From positions 10,248 to 74,247 of the forward strand of contig SFEL01000014.1 in the NCBI GenBank assembly GCA_004557245.1: DNA of 64,000 nucleotides, in the 5' to 3' direction. A program made the translations under genes and the position numbers. This DNA comes from Clostridiales bacterium. GTDB lineage: Bacteria > Bacillota > Clostridia > Christensenellales > CAG-138. This document shows, one piece after another, positions 25,221 to 31,917 of this stretch; position 1 is the stretch's first letter; every line of letters starts with the position of its first letter. The notes below the pieces were generated by a model. The model searched no databases, had not been told where the DNA came from, and was given only the letters and a program-made list of their open reading frames with translations.

Positions 25221-25606
25221 GTCCCCAAAAGGGAAACACGGAATTCGCCCTATGTGTAAAATAATATCTTTTTACCGGCGGCGGCAAAGGGCAGGGCAAT
25301 AATAAATATACGTCAAGGTTTTATTCTTAACTTGTTGTTAACACTGAAACTGGCTTAAACGCGTTGAAATGTGGATAACTATGTTGATAATGTTAGTAAC
25401 TCATGTTATTAACGCCCACGCATACTCATTTTTTTATGCAGTATCTTCGTACAAGCGGCCGGAGTAAGAAACATTAAATATTATCACCCGTGTGTTTTTT
25501 ACCTTCGTTTTTCGGGTGAATGGCCACATAAGCGGCCCTTTTGCATAATTGGCATACTACCCTCGTATGATTATATAACGATAATCTGTGCGAGAGGAGC
25601 AGGCAT
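25221..25606. other. Gene-free region with one perfect DnaA box and AT-rich repeats
   Basis: No gene. At 25371-25379 TGTGGATAA is a perfect DnaA box (TTATCCACA on the other strand), followed by near-matches TGTTGATAA and TGTTATTAA at roughly one-turn to two-turn spacing. Just before 25607, GCATAATT and TATGATTA are spaced about 15 bases apart, which could be a sporulation-sigma promoter for the DUF3794 gene; this is weak. Confidence 0.4.
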
Positions 25607-27064
25607 ATGGAACTGATCTGGAAAGAGCTTCCGGGGGAGCGGATAATATATACAGGAGTATCTCAGGGAACCGTCGAGGGCGGCATACCGCTGCCGGAGG
25701 GCCGCAGCGCAAAGGAGATACTCTCGTATACCGGCGAGGTGGTTATATCTTCATCCAGCGCCCGGGAGGGCGAGATAGCCATAGAGGGAGTTGTGAGGAT
25801 TGACCTCATCTGCATGGATGACAAGGTGTTTGCCTTCACCTCAAGCGCCCCCTTCACCCACCGCATAGCGGCGGGGGGCGTGCGGGAGGGCATGAGAGCC
25901 GAGGTGCAGGCGGCGCTGCAATCCCTGGAAATAAACAAGGGGGAGGGCGGAATTACCCTCAACGCGGTAGCGGATATAAACGCAATGGTGACAGCCTCAG
26001 GCGGGGCAAAGGTGCTGGACGGAATAAGCGGTATAGAGGATGGGGAGCAGCAGCGGCAGGAGCTGACACTCTACGAGCGGGCGGGGGAGAGCCGGGGCAG
26101 CTTCCGCCTGCGGGAGGAGATAGAGGCGCCCTTCGCCACAGAGGTGCTGTACAGCGAGGTACATGGGGCGCTGAGGGACGTATCTCCCGGCAAAGACGGA
26201 ATATGCCTGGAGGGTACGCTGTACATATCGGCGCTGGTACAGAGCCGCACAGGGGCGATGAGCCAGTTAAGCCAGGCCATACCCTTCACTCAGACCGTGG
26301 ACGGAGAGGCGCTGACTCCCATGTGGGGCGAGGTGAGGGTATCCGGCTGTCAGGTGCGGGGGGCTGAGGATTTTGGCGTAGTGATAGCGGATGTGGAGCT
26401 CACATACCGCACATGGGGCCGTGCCGGCGGCCGTTCCGATGCTGTGACAGACACATTTTCCCCTACGGTGCCATTTAACTGCACACATGGACTTATACGC
26501 ACCTCGTCATACTGCGGGCTGAGCACACAGCGGCAGTCCATAAGTGAAAACGTAATGATACCCGATGGTATGCCCGAGGCGGCCAGGGTGGTATACGCGA
26601 CCGCACGGCCCATGGTGACGTCCTACGGCATAGAAAACGGGGTACTCACCGCTGAGGGGCTGCTGTTCACCCGCATATTATACACCGCCGAAAGCGGCTG
26701 CATATTCGCTTTCAATGAGGATATACCCTTCTCTGTGAACATGGAGGCCCAAGGCGCCACAGACGCCATGATATACGGAGTGGCGGCGGCCTCGGCGGCG
26801 GGAGGAGGCAGGAGCGTGGAACTGAACTGTACGCTCATACTCATTGCGGATCTGTACTGCACCGGCGGCTTTGAGGCGGTGACGGGCATTGAGGAGTGCC
26901 CCCAAAGACCCCCGCATCAGGGCATAACCGTGTACTTTGCCAGCGCCGGAGATACGCTGTACTCCATAGCCCGGGAGTACAATACCAGCCGGGCCAACCT
27001 GCTGCGCATGAACGACCTGCCCGAGATATTACAGGGGGGCGAACGGGTGGCGTTTATGGGGTAA
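25607..27064 (+). CDS. DUF3794 (SPOCS) and LysM domain protein, spore-associated
   Basis: A 485-residue protein with repeated DUF3794/SPOCS domains across residues about 1-430 and a C-terminal LysM domain of about 45 residues (ASAGDTLYSIAREYNTSRAN, LLRMNDLPEILQGGERV). DUF3794-LysM proteins occur only in spore-forming Clostridia and are linked to spore coat or cortex morphogenesis, the LysM part binding peptidoglycan. There is no signal peptide, consistent with assembly in the mother-cell cytoplasm. GAGAGGAGC precedes ATG 25607. Expression under a sporulation sigma factor is expected but inferred. Confidence 0.88.
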   Translation: MELIWKELPGERIIYTGVSQGTVEGGIPLPEGRSAKEILSYTGEVVISSSSAREGEIAIEGVVRIDLICMDDKVFAFTSSAPFTHRIAAGGVREGMRAEVQAALQSLEINKGEGGITLNAVADINAMVTASGGAKVLDGISGIEDGEQQRQELTLYERAGESRGSFRLREEIEAPFATEVLYSEVHGALRDVSPGKDGICLEGTLYISALVQSRTGAMSQLSQAIPFTQTVDGEALTPMWGEVRVSGCQVRGAEDFGVVIADVELTYRTWGRAGGRSDAVTDTFSPTVPFNCTHGLIRTSSYCGLSTQRQSISENVMIPDGMPEAARVVYATARPMVTSYGIENGVLTAEGLLFTRILYTAESGCIFAFNEDIPFSVNMEAQGATDAMIYGVAAASAAGGGRSVELNCTLILIADLYCTGGFEAVTGIEECPQRPPHQGITVYFASAGDTLYSIAREYNTSRANLLRMNDLPEILQGGERVAFMG

Positions 27065-27078
27065 AAGAGTAAATTCAT

Positions 27079-27141
27079 CTTCTTTCTCTTTTCTTTTCAT
27101 GAGAAAAGAAAAGCAGAAAGAAGCAAAGAGAAAAGAAAAGC
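27079..27141. repeat. 63-bp palindromic repeat, copy 1
   Basis: CTTCTTTCTCTTTTCTTTTC, a four-base loop, then the complementary purine arm and a second purine copy (GCAAAGAGAAAAGAAAAGC). The same 63 bases occur at 34187-34249, differing in three loop positions by my count. Confidence 0.85.
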
Positions 27142-27195
27142 AAATGGGAAATATATATAAATAAGACATAGGATTATGCGTATAAGAATATAAGA

Positions 27196-27239
27196 ACAGC
27201 CCTGCCGTCTTGTGTACGGCGGGGCTGAGCGCTGTTTTA
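27196..27239 (+). terminator. Terminator after the DUF3794/LysM gene
   Basis: Arms CAGCCCTGCCGT and ACGGCGGGGCTG, followed by GCTGTTTT. Confidence 0.65.
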
Positions 27240-27266
27240 TGTTTTGTTTTAGTTGGTTTTCCTTTG

Positions 27267-27296
27267 CTTACTTTCCTTTTTTAAAAGGAAAGTAAG
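27267..27296. repeat. Perfect 14-bp inverted repeat 3' of nfnB
   Basis: CTTACTTTCCTTTT, two bases, AAAAGGAAAGTAAG. It lies 10 bases past the leftward stop and may terminate that transcript. Confidence 0.6.
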
Positions 27297-27306
27297 AGAA
27301 AAAACA

Positions 27307-28701
27307 CTACTTATTCTTGAGATACTCGTCTATAGCCGCGGCGGCCTTCTTGCCCGCGCCCATGGCCAGTATTACGGTAGCTGCGCCGGTAACGGCGTCG
27401 CCGCCCGCGAATACGCCGGGCTTGGAGGTAGCGCCGGTCTCGGGGTCTGCGGTTATCTCGCCCTTGCGGCCTACTACCAAGCCGGGGGTGGTGTTCTTGA
27501 TGAGGGGGTTGGGGCTGTTGCCTATGGCCACGATGACGGTGTCAACATCCAGAGTGAACTCGCTGCCTTCCTTGGCAATGGGCCTGCGGCGGCCGGAAGC
27601 ATCGGGCTCGCCCAGCTCCATCTCTATGCATTCCATAGAGGTGACATAGCCGTTCTCGTCGCCGTTTATGCGAACGGGGTTATTGAGCACCTTGAATATG
27701 ATGCCTTCTTCCTTGGCATGGTGTACTTCCTCGCGGCGGGCGGGCATTTCGGCCTCGCTCCTGCGGTATACGATGTACACGTTCTCGGCGCCAAGACGCT
27801 TTGCGCAGCGGGCGGCGTCCATTGCCACGTTGCCGCCGCCTATTACGGCAGCGTTCTTGCCCACGCGGATAGGAGTGTCGGTATTGGGGAACTCGTATGC
27901 CTTCATGAGGTTTATGCGGGTGAGGAACTCGTTGGCGGAGTATACGCCGCAGAGGTTCTCGCCGGGTATCTTCTGGAAGTTGGGCAGTCCTGCGCCGCTG
28001 CCTATGAATACGGCGTCAAAGCCCTCTTCCTCCATCAGCTCATCCAGGCTTATGGAGCGGCCGACTACCACGTTGGTCTCTATCTTTACGCCCAGAGCCT
28101 CCACATTCTTTATCTCCTCGCGGACAAGCGCCTTGGGAAGACGGAATTCGGGAATGCCGTATACCAGCACGCCGCCGGGGGTATGCAGAGCTTCGAAAAT
28201 GTGCACTTCATAGCCCAGCTTCGCAAGGTCGCCTGCGCAGGTAAGGCCTGCGGGGCCGGAGCCTATCACGGCTACCTTCTTGCCGTTGGGGGCGGGTATC
28301 TCGGCGGGGGCGGAGCCCTTTGCCATGGCGTAGTCGGCGGCGAAGCGTTCCAGGCGGCCGATGCCTACGGGTTCGCCCTTAATGCCGCGGACGCACTTGC
28401 TCTCACACTGGTTTTCCTGGGGGCATACACGGCCGCAGATGGCGGGAAGGCTGTTGGTGGTCTTTATGATGGCGTAAGCGCCCTCGTAATCATGAGCGGC
28501 GATCTTTGCTATGAATTCCGGAATGCGCACGTTTACGGGGCAGCCGGAAACGCAGGGCATGTTCTTGCAGTTGAGGCAGCGGGAAGCCTCGTTGAGGGCC
28601 AGCTCTTCGTCGTAGCCCTGAGAAACTTCCTTAAAGTTCTTGTTGCGGATATTGGGCTCCTGCTCCCGGGCAGGGGTCTTCTGCAAAGTCATATTAGGCA
28701 T
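27307..28701 (-). CDS. NfnB-type NADPH-binding subunit (GltD/GltA-like oxidoreductase)
   Basis: A 464-residue flavoprotein of the glutamate synthase small subunit family. The N-terminal Fe-S region has CLNCKNMPCVSGCPVNVRIP and CGRVCPQENQCESKC. Two dinucleotide folds follow: VIGSGPAGLTCAG for FAD and AVIGGGNVAMDAAR for NADPH. Paired with the adjacent NfnA-like gene (1 bp apart), it is best read as the large subunit of the electron-bifurcating NADH-dependent ferredoxin:NADP+ oxidoreductase. ATG 28701 follows GGAGGGG. Alternative: a stand-alone glutamate synthase beta-like subunit, less likely with NfnA next to it. Confidence 0.88.
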   Translation of the reverse strand: MPNMTLQKTPAREQEPNIRNKNFKEVSQGYDEELALNEASRCLNCKNMPCVSGCPVNVRIPEFIAKIAAHDYEGAYAIIKTTNSLPAICGRVCPQENQCESKCVRGIKGEPVGIGRLERFAADYAMAKGSAPAEIPAPNGKKVAVIGSGPAGLTCAGDLAKLGYEVHIFEALHTPGGVLVYGIPEFRLPKALVREEIKNVEALGVKIETNVVVGRSISLDELMEEEGFDAVFIGSGAGLPNFQKIPGENLCGVYSANEFLTRINLMKAYEFPNTDTPIRVGKNAAVIGGGNVAMDAARCAKRLGAENVYIVYRRSEAEMPARREEVHHAKEEGIIFKVLNNPVRINGDENGYVTSMECIEMELGEPDASGRRRPIAKEGSEFTLDVDTVIVAIGNSPNPLIKNTTPGLVVGRKGEITADPETGATSKPGVFAGGDAVTGAATVILAMGAGKKAAAAIDEYLKNK

Positions 28702-28702
28702 A

Positions 28703-29551
28703 TTATCTCTCCCCTCCTGTAAGATGGCAGAAGTGCTTTTCGTCGGAAAGCTTTTCCTCGGCCTTGTACATGCGGCTGCGCATGATGGCCTCGTCAAAGT
28801 CTACCAGATGGCCGTCAAAGTCCGGGCCGTCGACGCAGGCGAACTTGGTCTCGCCGTTTACGGTAAGGCGGCAGCCGCCGCACATGCCGGTGCCGTCTAT
28901 CATTATGGTATTCATGGAGACGGTGGTCTTGATGCCGTATTCCCTGGTGAGGTTGCATACGGCGCGCATCATGGGCATAGGCCCAAGAACGAATACTTCG
29001 TCATAGCGCGTGCCGGCCTTGAGCTGCTCCTCCAGGGCGCTGGTAACGAAGCCCTTGTGTCCGTTGGAGCCGTCGTCGGTCATTATGTAGAGATTGCTGC
29101 AGGCGTTTTTGAATTCCTCGGTGAGGATATACAGGCTGGTGCTGCGGAAGCCTATGAATGCGTCCACGTCAGCGCCTATGGCGTTAAGGGCCTTAGCCTG
29201 AGGGTAAGCTATGGCAACGCCCAGACCGCCCGCTACTACGGCAGCCTTTTTGCCCTTCAGGTGGTCAAATTCGCTGGCCTTGCCGAGAGGGCCTGCAAAG
29301 TCCATGAGGTAATCGCCCTCCTCCAGAGTGTCCAGACGCTTTGTGGTGGCGCCTACCTTCTGGAATATTACGGTTGCCGTACCCTTTTCGCGGTCGTAAT
29401 CCGCGATGGTGAGGGGTATGCGCTCGCCCTGTTCGTCAATGCGCAGTACTATAAACTGGCCGGGCAGAGCCTTCCTTGCGACGTAGGGCGCTTCGACTTC
29501 TATCAAAGACACCGTGTCGTGCAGACGTTCTTTTCTTACTATACGGTACAT
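28703..29551 (-). CDS. NfnA-type FAD/NAD-binding subunit (sulfide dehydrogenase-like)
   Basis: A 282-residue oxidoreductase of the ferredoxin-NADP reductase/PyrK-like family. It starts MYRIVRKERLHDTVSLIEVE; FAD binding is at IPLTIAD, the NAD(H) fold near VVAGGLGVAIAYPQA, and the C-terminus has the [2Fe-2S] motif MCGGCRLTVNGETKFACVDG. These are the NfnA hallmarks. The start at 29551 matches the family; an in-frame ATG at 29587 has no ribosome site. With the next gene it forms the NADH/NADPH/ferredoxin balancing enzyme, fitting an Rnf-bearing anaerobe. Confidence 0.88.
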   Translation of the reverse strand: MYRIVRKERLHDTVSLIEVEAPYVARKALPGQFIVLRIDEQGERIPLTIADYDREKGTATVIFQKVGATTKRLDTLEEGDYLMDFAGPLGKASEFDHLKGKKAAVVAGGLGVAIAYPQAKALNAIGADVDAFIGFRSTSLYILTEEFKNACSNLYIMTDDGSNGHKGFVTSALEEQLKAGTRYDEVFVLGPMPMMRAVCNLTREYGIKTTVSMNTIMIDGTGMCGGCRLTVNGETKFACVDGPDFDGHLVDFDEAIMRSRMYKAEEKLSDEKHFCHLTGGER

Positions 29552-29793
29552 AGGCTGAACATCGCTCCTTTTAGATTTTTTGGACATAAAAGTTGATAAT
29601 ATAATATCGCCAATATAATGGTAATATTATAATAACGCAGTATGGCTGTAAAGTCAAAGTAAAACGCTTATTTTAACGTGCAAACCTCCGGCAGCTGAGG
29701 TAAACGCCGGCACAATAATACCCCCGCAGTTTTGCTTTAATATAGGATAGCAGAAACCGCGGGGGGAGTTCAGATGGGGATAATAAAGAATTA

Positions 29794-30864
29794 TCAGGAT
29801 TTTTTATCCTGTATGTAACGATAGTCGTAGCGGTAGTCCACCTTTATATCCACGCCGAATATATCCTTCATAAGGCTCTTCAGCGCCCTGGTGTCCAGCA
29901 CGTAGAAGGAGGCGCCGTTATACGCCGTGCCGCTTATGTACTTGCCCTTGAGCGTATGCCGCACAAGGCTTTCCCCCGGCACGAGATCCATGCCGAACAC
30001 CGCCAGCGCCGCTATCTGCTCCGCCGTAAGGTCGGTATAGATGTAATCCTTTACGCTGAGGTATAATTTCGGTATGGAGGTCAGCCTGCTGCCCTCTTTG
30101 AGCTGGGTGAATATGGCGAAGAGCATACGCTGCTGCCTGTCAGCCCTGTCCACATCGGTGCCGTAGCCCTTGCGGGCGCGGCAGTAGTCCAGCACCTGCT
30201 GTCCGTCCAGCCTTTGCACCCCTTTGTGCAGCACCCGGCCGTTGAGCTTTATCTCCCGGTCCACATCGTATTCCACGCCGCCCAGGGCGTTCACCACGGC
30301 CTTCAGCCCCTCCATGTTCACCCCTACATAGTGGGATATGGGCACCCCCATGAGGTTTTCCACGGTCTTTATGGCGTATTCGAAGCCGTCGCCCTCGGCG
30401 CTGCCCCCCTTGGCAAAGGCTGCGTTTATCTTGTAATGCCCCTTTGTGTTGTATATCTTGGCCATGGTATCCCGGGGAATGGATATGAGGTGGGCGTTGC
30501 CCTGCTCAAAATCCACCGCCAGCAGCATCAGCACGTCGCTGCGGAAGTTGTTTTTGCTGTCCCGGTACATCACGCTGTCGCTGTCGTCCCGCTCCGGGCT
30601 CTGATCCCAGCCTACCAGCAGTATGTTTACCCTGCTGCGCATGAAATCCGTATCGGCCTGCCGCAAAAGCTGCTCCTCGGGGCTGAGGGTAGGGGAAGGC
30701 AGGGGCTGCCCCGCCTGCAAAGGCGAGGGAGAGGGGGACGGCTCGGTAAAGGCGCGCATGGGGTCCCGGGCAATGCCGCTGTAAAACCTCAGCCCCAGGG
30801 CCACGCCGCCGCCCAGCAGCAGCAGCGCCCCGCACAGCAGAGCGTATTTCAGCCTTTTTTTCAT
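29794..30864 (-). CDS. LytR-CpsA-Psr (LCP) family glycopolymer transferase
   Basis: A 356-residue membrane-anchored enzyme that joins wall teichoic acid or other glycopolymers to peptidoglycan outside the cell. An N-terminal membrane helix (about 7-27) is followed by a Pro/Ser linker. The LCP domain begins near VNILLVGWDQSPERDDSD; catalytic arginines lie in FRSDVLMLLAVD, SIPRDTMAKI and CRARKGYGTDVDRADRQQRM. The C-terminal part is short. Single gene on the minus strand, next to the toxin-antitoxin array. Confidence 0.93.
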   Translation of the reverse strand: MKKRLKYALLCGALLLLGGGVALGLRFYSGIARDPMRAFTEPSPSPSPLQAGQPLPSPTLSPEEQLLRQADTDFMRSRVNILLVGWDQSPERDDSDSVMYRDSKNNFRSDVLMLLAVDFEQGNAHLISIPRDTMAKIYNTKGHYKINAAFAKGGSAEGDGFEYAIKTVENLMGVPISHYVGVNMEGLKAVVNALGGVEYDVDREIKLNGRVLHKGVQRLDGQQVLDYCRARKGYGTDVDRADRQQRMLFAIFTQLKEGSRLTSIPKLYLSVKDYIYTDLTAEQIAALAVFGMDLVPGESLVRHTLKGKYISGTAYNGASFYVLDTRALKSLMKDIFGVDIKVDYRYDYRYIQDKKS

Positions 30865-30937
30865 ATAATGAAGCCACCTCCCCTAAAAAGCGTCCTTACC
30901 TGTACAGTTTTCCTTAAAAGCGGGGAGGATTATTCAT

Positions 30938-30972
30938 AAAAATACCGCCCGCTCATTGACATGAACGGGCGG
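30938..30972 (-). terminator. Terminator of toxin 1 mRNA, with the antitoxin -35 box in its loop
   Basis: On the minus strand CCGCCCG ... CGGGCGG then TATTTTT. The loop contains TGTCAA, which on the plus strand is the TTGACA of the antisense promoter. Confidence 0.7.
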
Positions 30973-30984
30973 CATGGGTATAAT
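30956..30984 (+). promoter_or_regulatory. Strong sigma-A promoter of antisense RNA 1
   Basis: Consensus TTGACA (30956-30961), exactly 17 bases, consensus TATAAT (30979-30984). Confidence 0.85.
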
Positions 30985-30990
30985 GACAGT

Positions 30991-31078
30991 AGGGTAAGAC
31001 CTAAACGGTCAGCCACATCACAGTATTAGTTTTCCAAAAGGAAAAACCGCTCTGGTTGCAGCAGGGCGGTTATTTTTT
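30991..31078 (+). ncRNA. Predicted antisense antitoxin RNA 1
   Basis: About 88 nt from the strong promoter at 30956-30984 to a terminator with arms AACCGCTCTG and CAGGGCGGTT and a six-T run. It is complementary to the 3' end of the toxin 1 message, overlapping its last three codons and stop and continuing through its 3' untranslated part. This matches the convergent layout of type I antitoxins such as RatA. There is no ORF of note in it. RNA ends are predicted. Confidence 0.7.
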
Positions 31079-31147
31079 CCTTATGGTGATAGTCACCGAT
31101 TTTACCTCGCGCAAAAGCGCGAAAAGAATAACCAGTAATTTCATCAT
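31070..31147 (-). CDS. Small hydrophobic peptide, putative type I toxin 1
   Basis: A 25-residue peptide starting MMKLLVILFALLREVKSV and ending in a basic tail (RKK). A hydrophobic N-terminal half followed by charged residues is the usual layout of membrane-acting type I toxins such as Ibs or Fst, though it is not a clear member of either. GGAGGTGTG lies upstream but within a hairpin that would hide it. The C-terminal ten residues are identical in toxin 2, while the middle differs. Antisense RNA 1 faces it. Toxicity is inferred. Confidence 0.65.
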   Translation of the reverse strand: MMKLLVILFALLREVKSVTITIRKK

Positions 31148-31180
31148 AGGCCACACCTCCTTTCGGAGAGTGTGCTGACC
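31145..31180 (-). promoter_or_regulatory. Ribosome-site-burying hairpin of toxin 1
   Basis: CACAC...CTCC, GAAA loop, GGAG...GTGTG just ahead of the ATG. The Shine-Dalgarno bases form the 3' arm. Confidence 0.6.
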
Positions 31181-31211
31181 GCCGCTTGCCCTATGCATTA
31201 TACTTGAAAAT

Positions 31212-31241
31212 ATTATAGCGCAACTGTCTTAATTTGTCGAA
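31212..31241 (-). promoter_or_regulatory. Toxin 1 promoter overlapping a Spo0A-box match
   Basis: Minus strand TCGACA (31240-31235), 17 bases, TATAAT (31217-31212). The plus-strand bases 31233-31241 read TTTGTCGAA, a full match to the Spo0A box, covering the -35 element. A second TATAAT lies at 31202-31197. Confidence 0.6.
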
Positions 31242-31245
31242 TAAA

Positions 31246-31278
31246 AAAATACCGCCCGCTCATTGACATGAACGGGCA
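31246..31278 (-). terminator. Terminator of toxin 2 mRNA, with the antitoxin -35 box in its loop
   Basis: Minus strand GCCCG/CGGGC arms then a run of T; the loop contains TGTCAA, as in copy 1. Confidence 0.65.
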
Positions 31279-31291
31279 GCATGGGTATAAT
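31263..31291 (+). promoter_or_regulatory. Strong sigma-A promoter of antisense RNA 2
   Basis: TTGACA (31263-31268), 17 bases, TATAAT (31286-31291). Confidence 0.85.
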
Positions 31292-31297
31292 AACAGT

Positions 31298-31385
31298 AGG
31301 GTAAGACCTAAACGGTCAGCCGTCCTTAAAGTTTTATTCCCTTACGGGAACTACCGCTCTGATGTCAGCAGGGCGGTTATTTTTT
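31298..31385 (+). ncRNA. Predicted antisense antitoxin RNA 2
   Basis: About 88 nt, nearly the same start (CAGTAGGGTAAGACC) and terminator (ACCGCTCTG...GGGCGGT then T-run) as antisense RNA 1, but with a different middle (31320-31350). The differing middle could give pair specificity, since that segment faces the 3' untranslated part of its own toxin message. Ends are predicted. Confidence 0.7.
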
Positions 31386-31454
31386 GCGAATGGTGATTGT
31401 CACCGACTTTATATCGCTTAACCAAGCAATAATGAAAGCCAATAATTTCATCAT
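31377..31454 (-). CDS. Small hydrophobic peptide, putative type I toxin 2
   Basis: A 25-residue peptide, MMKLLAFIIAWLSDIKSV followed by the same TIT-IRKK tail as toxin 1. The first five and last ten residues are conserved and the hydrophobic middle is changed, as expected when selection keeps a membrane-spanning stretch. The hairpin before the ATG has perfect CACACC/GGTGTG arms with TCC-GAAA-GGA on top, again enclosing the ribosome site. Paired with antisense RNA 2. Activity is inferred. Confidence 0.65.
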   Translation of the reverse strand: MMKLLAFIIAWLSDIKSVTITIRKK

Positions 31455-31486
31455 AAGCCACACCTCCTTTCGGATGGTGTGCTGAC
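31452..31486 (-). promoter_or_regulatory. Ribosome-site-burying hairpin of toxin 2
   Basis: CACACC arm, TCC-GAAA-GGA cap, GGTGTG arm. The whole GGAGGTGTG ribosome site is in the 3' strand. Confidence 0.65.
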
Positions 31487-31518
31487 CGCCGCTTGCCCTG
31501 TGTATTATACTTGAAAAT

Positions 31519-31548
31519 ATTATAGCGCAACTGTCTTAATTTGTCGAA
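31519..31548 (-). promoter_or_regulatory. Toxin 2 promoter overlapping a Spo0A-box match
   Basis: TCGACA (31547-31542), 17 bases, TATAAT (31524-31519). Plus strand 31540-31548 reads TTTGTCGAA, the same as in unit 1. Confidence 0.6.
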
Positions 31549-31561
31549 TAAAAAACTTCTT

Positions 31562-31740
31562 GACCCCCCACGGGGGTTGATAAGGGGTCGCAGCCCCTTA
31601 TTTTCAATCCGGCTTTGGCGACATGCGCGTCAAAACGGATGAAAAGCTGCGCTTTTCCTTCCCTGCATCCTATGCTGGCCGCGCCGCAGGCGCAAGCAGA
31701 GGATGAAAAAACGTCGCAAAAGCGAAGTTTTCGCTTTTAC
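31562..31740 (+). repeat. Dispersed multi-hairpin repeat, copy 3 (subtype B)
   Basis: Shares GTTGATAAGGGG and the AAGGGG/CCCCTT and TTTGGCG/CGTCAAA hairpins with the others. The middle is of the second type: CATCC.TGCT...AGCA.GGATG stem. The final hairpin is AAAAGCGAA/TTCGCTTTT, replacing the AAAAAGTGGC stem with a different but equally paired sequence. Confidence 0.75.
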
Positions 31741-31757
31741 GAAAGGCTACGCCTGAT

Positions 31758-31813
31758 TTGTTACAATTTCGTAACAAAAAACCCTTGACGTCCGTAACAA
31801 TTGGTGGTAACAT
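31758..31813 (+). promoter_or_regulatory. Promoter and dyad operator of the secreted-protein gene
   Basis: TTGACG (31785-31790), 17 bases, TAACAT (31808-31813). Just upstream TTGTTAC-6-GTAACAA (31758-31777) is a perfect dyad, and CGTAACAA recurs in the spacer, suggesting a repressor or activator site. Confidence 0.6.
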
Positions 31814-31917
31814 ATAGGCGTGCTAAGCGGAAGGGCGCCGTAAAAGGCGCTTCGCCCGGGGGGAAACCCCCGATCACTTGCAAAACACAAAAAATATTTG
31901 AAAGGGATTTTAAAGCA

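Larger units (their letters stand above)
30940..31553. repeat. Tandem duplication of a ~307-bp toxin-antitoxin unit
   Basis: Unit 1 (about 30940-31246) and unit 2 (about 31247-31553) share promoters, terminators, leader hairpin and the ends of the peptide gene, and differ mainly in the RNA middle and the peptide middle. Confidence 0.85.

Noticed and set aside
25371..25420. Replication origin candidate
   Set aside because: Only one perfect DnaA box and no dnaA, dnaN, gyrB or rpmH nearby; kept only as a low-interest observation.
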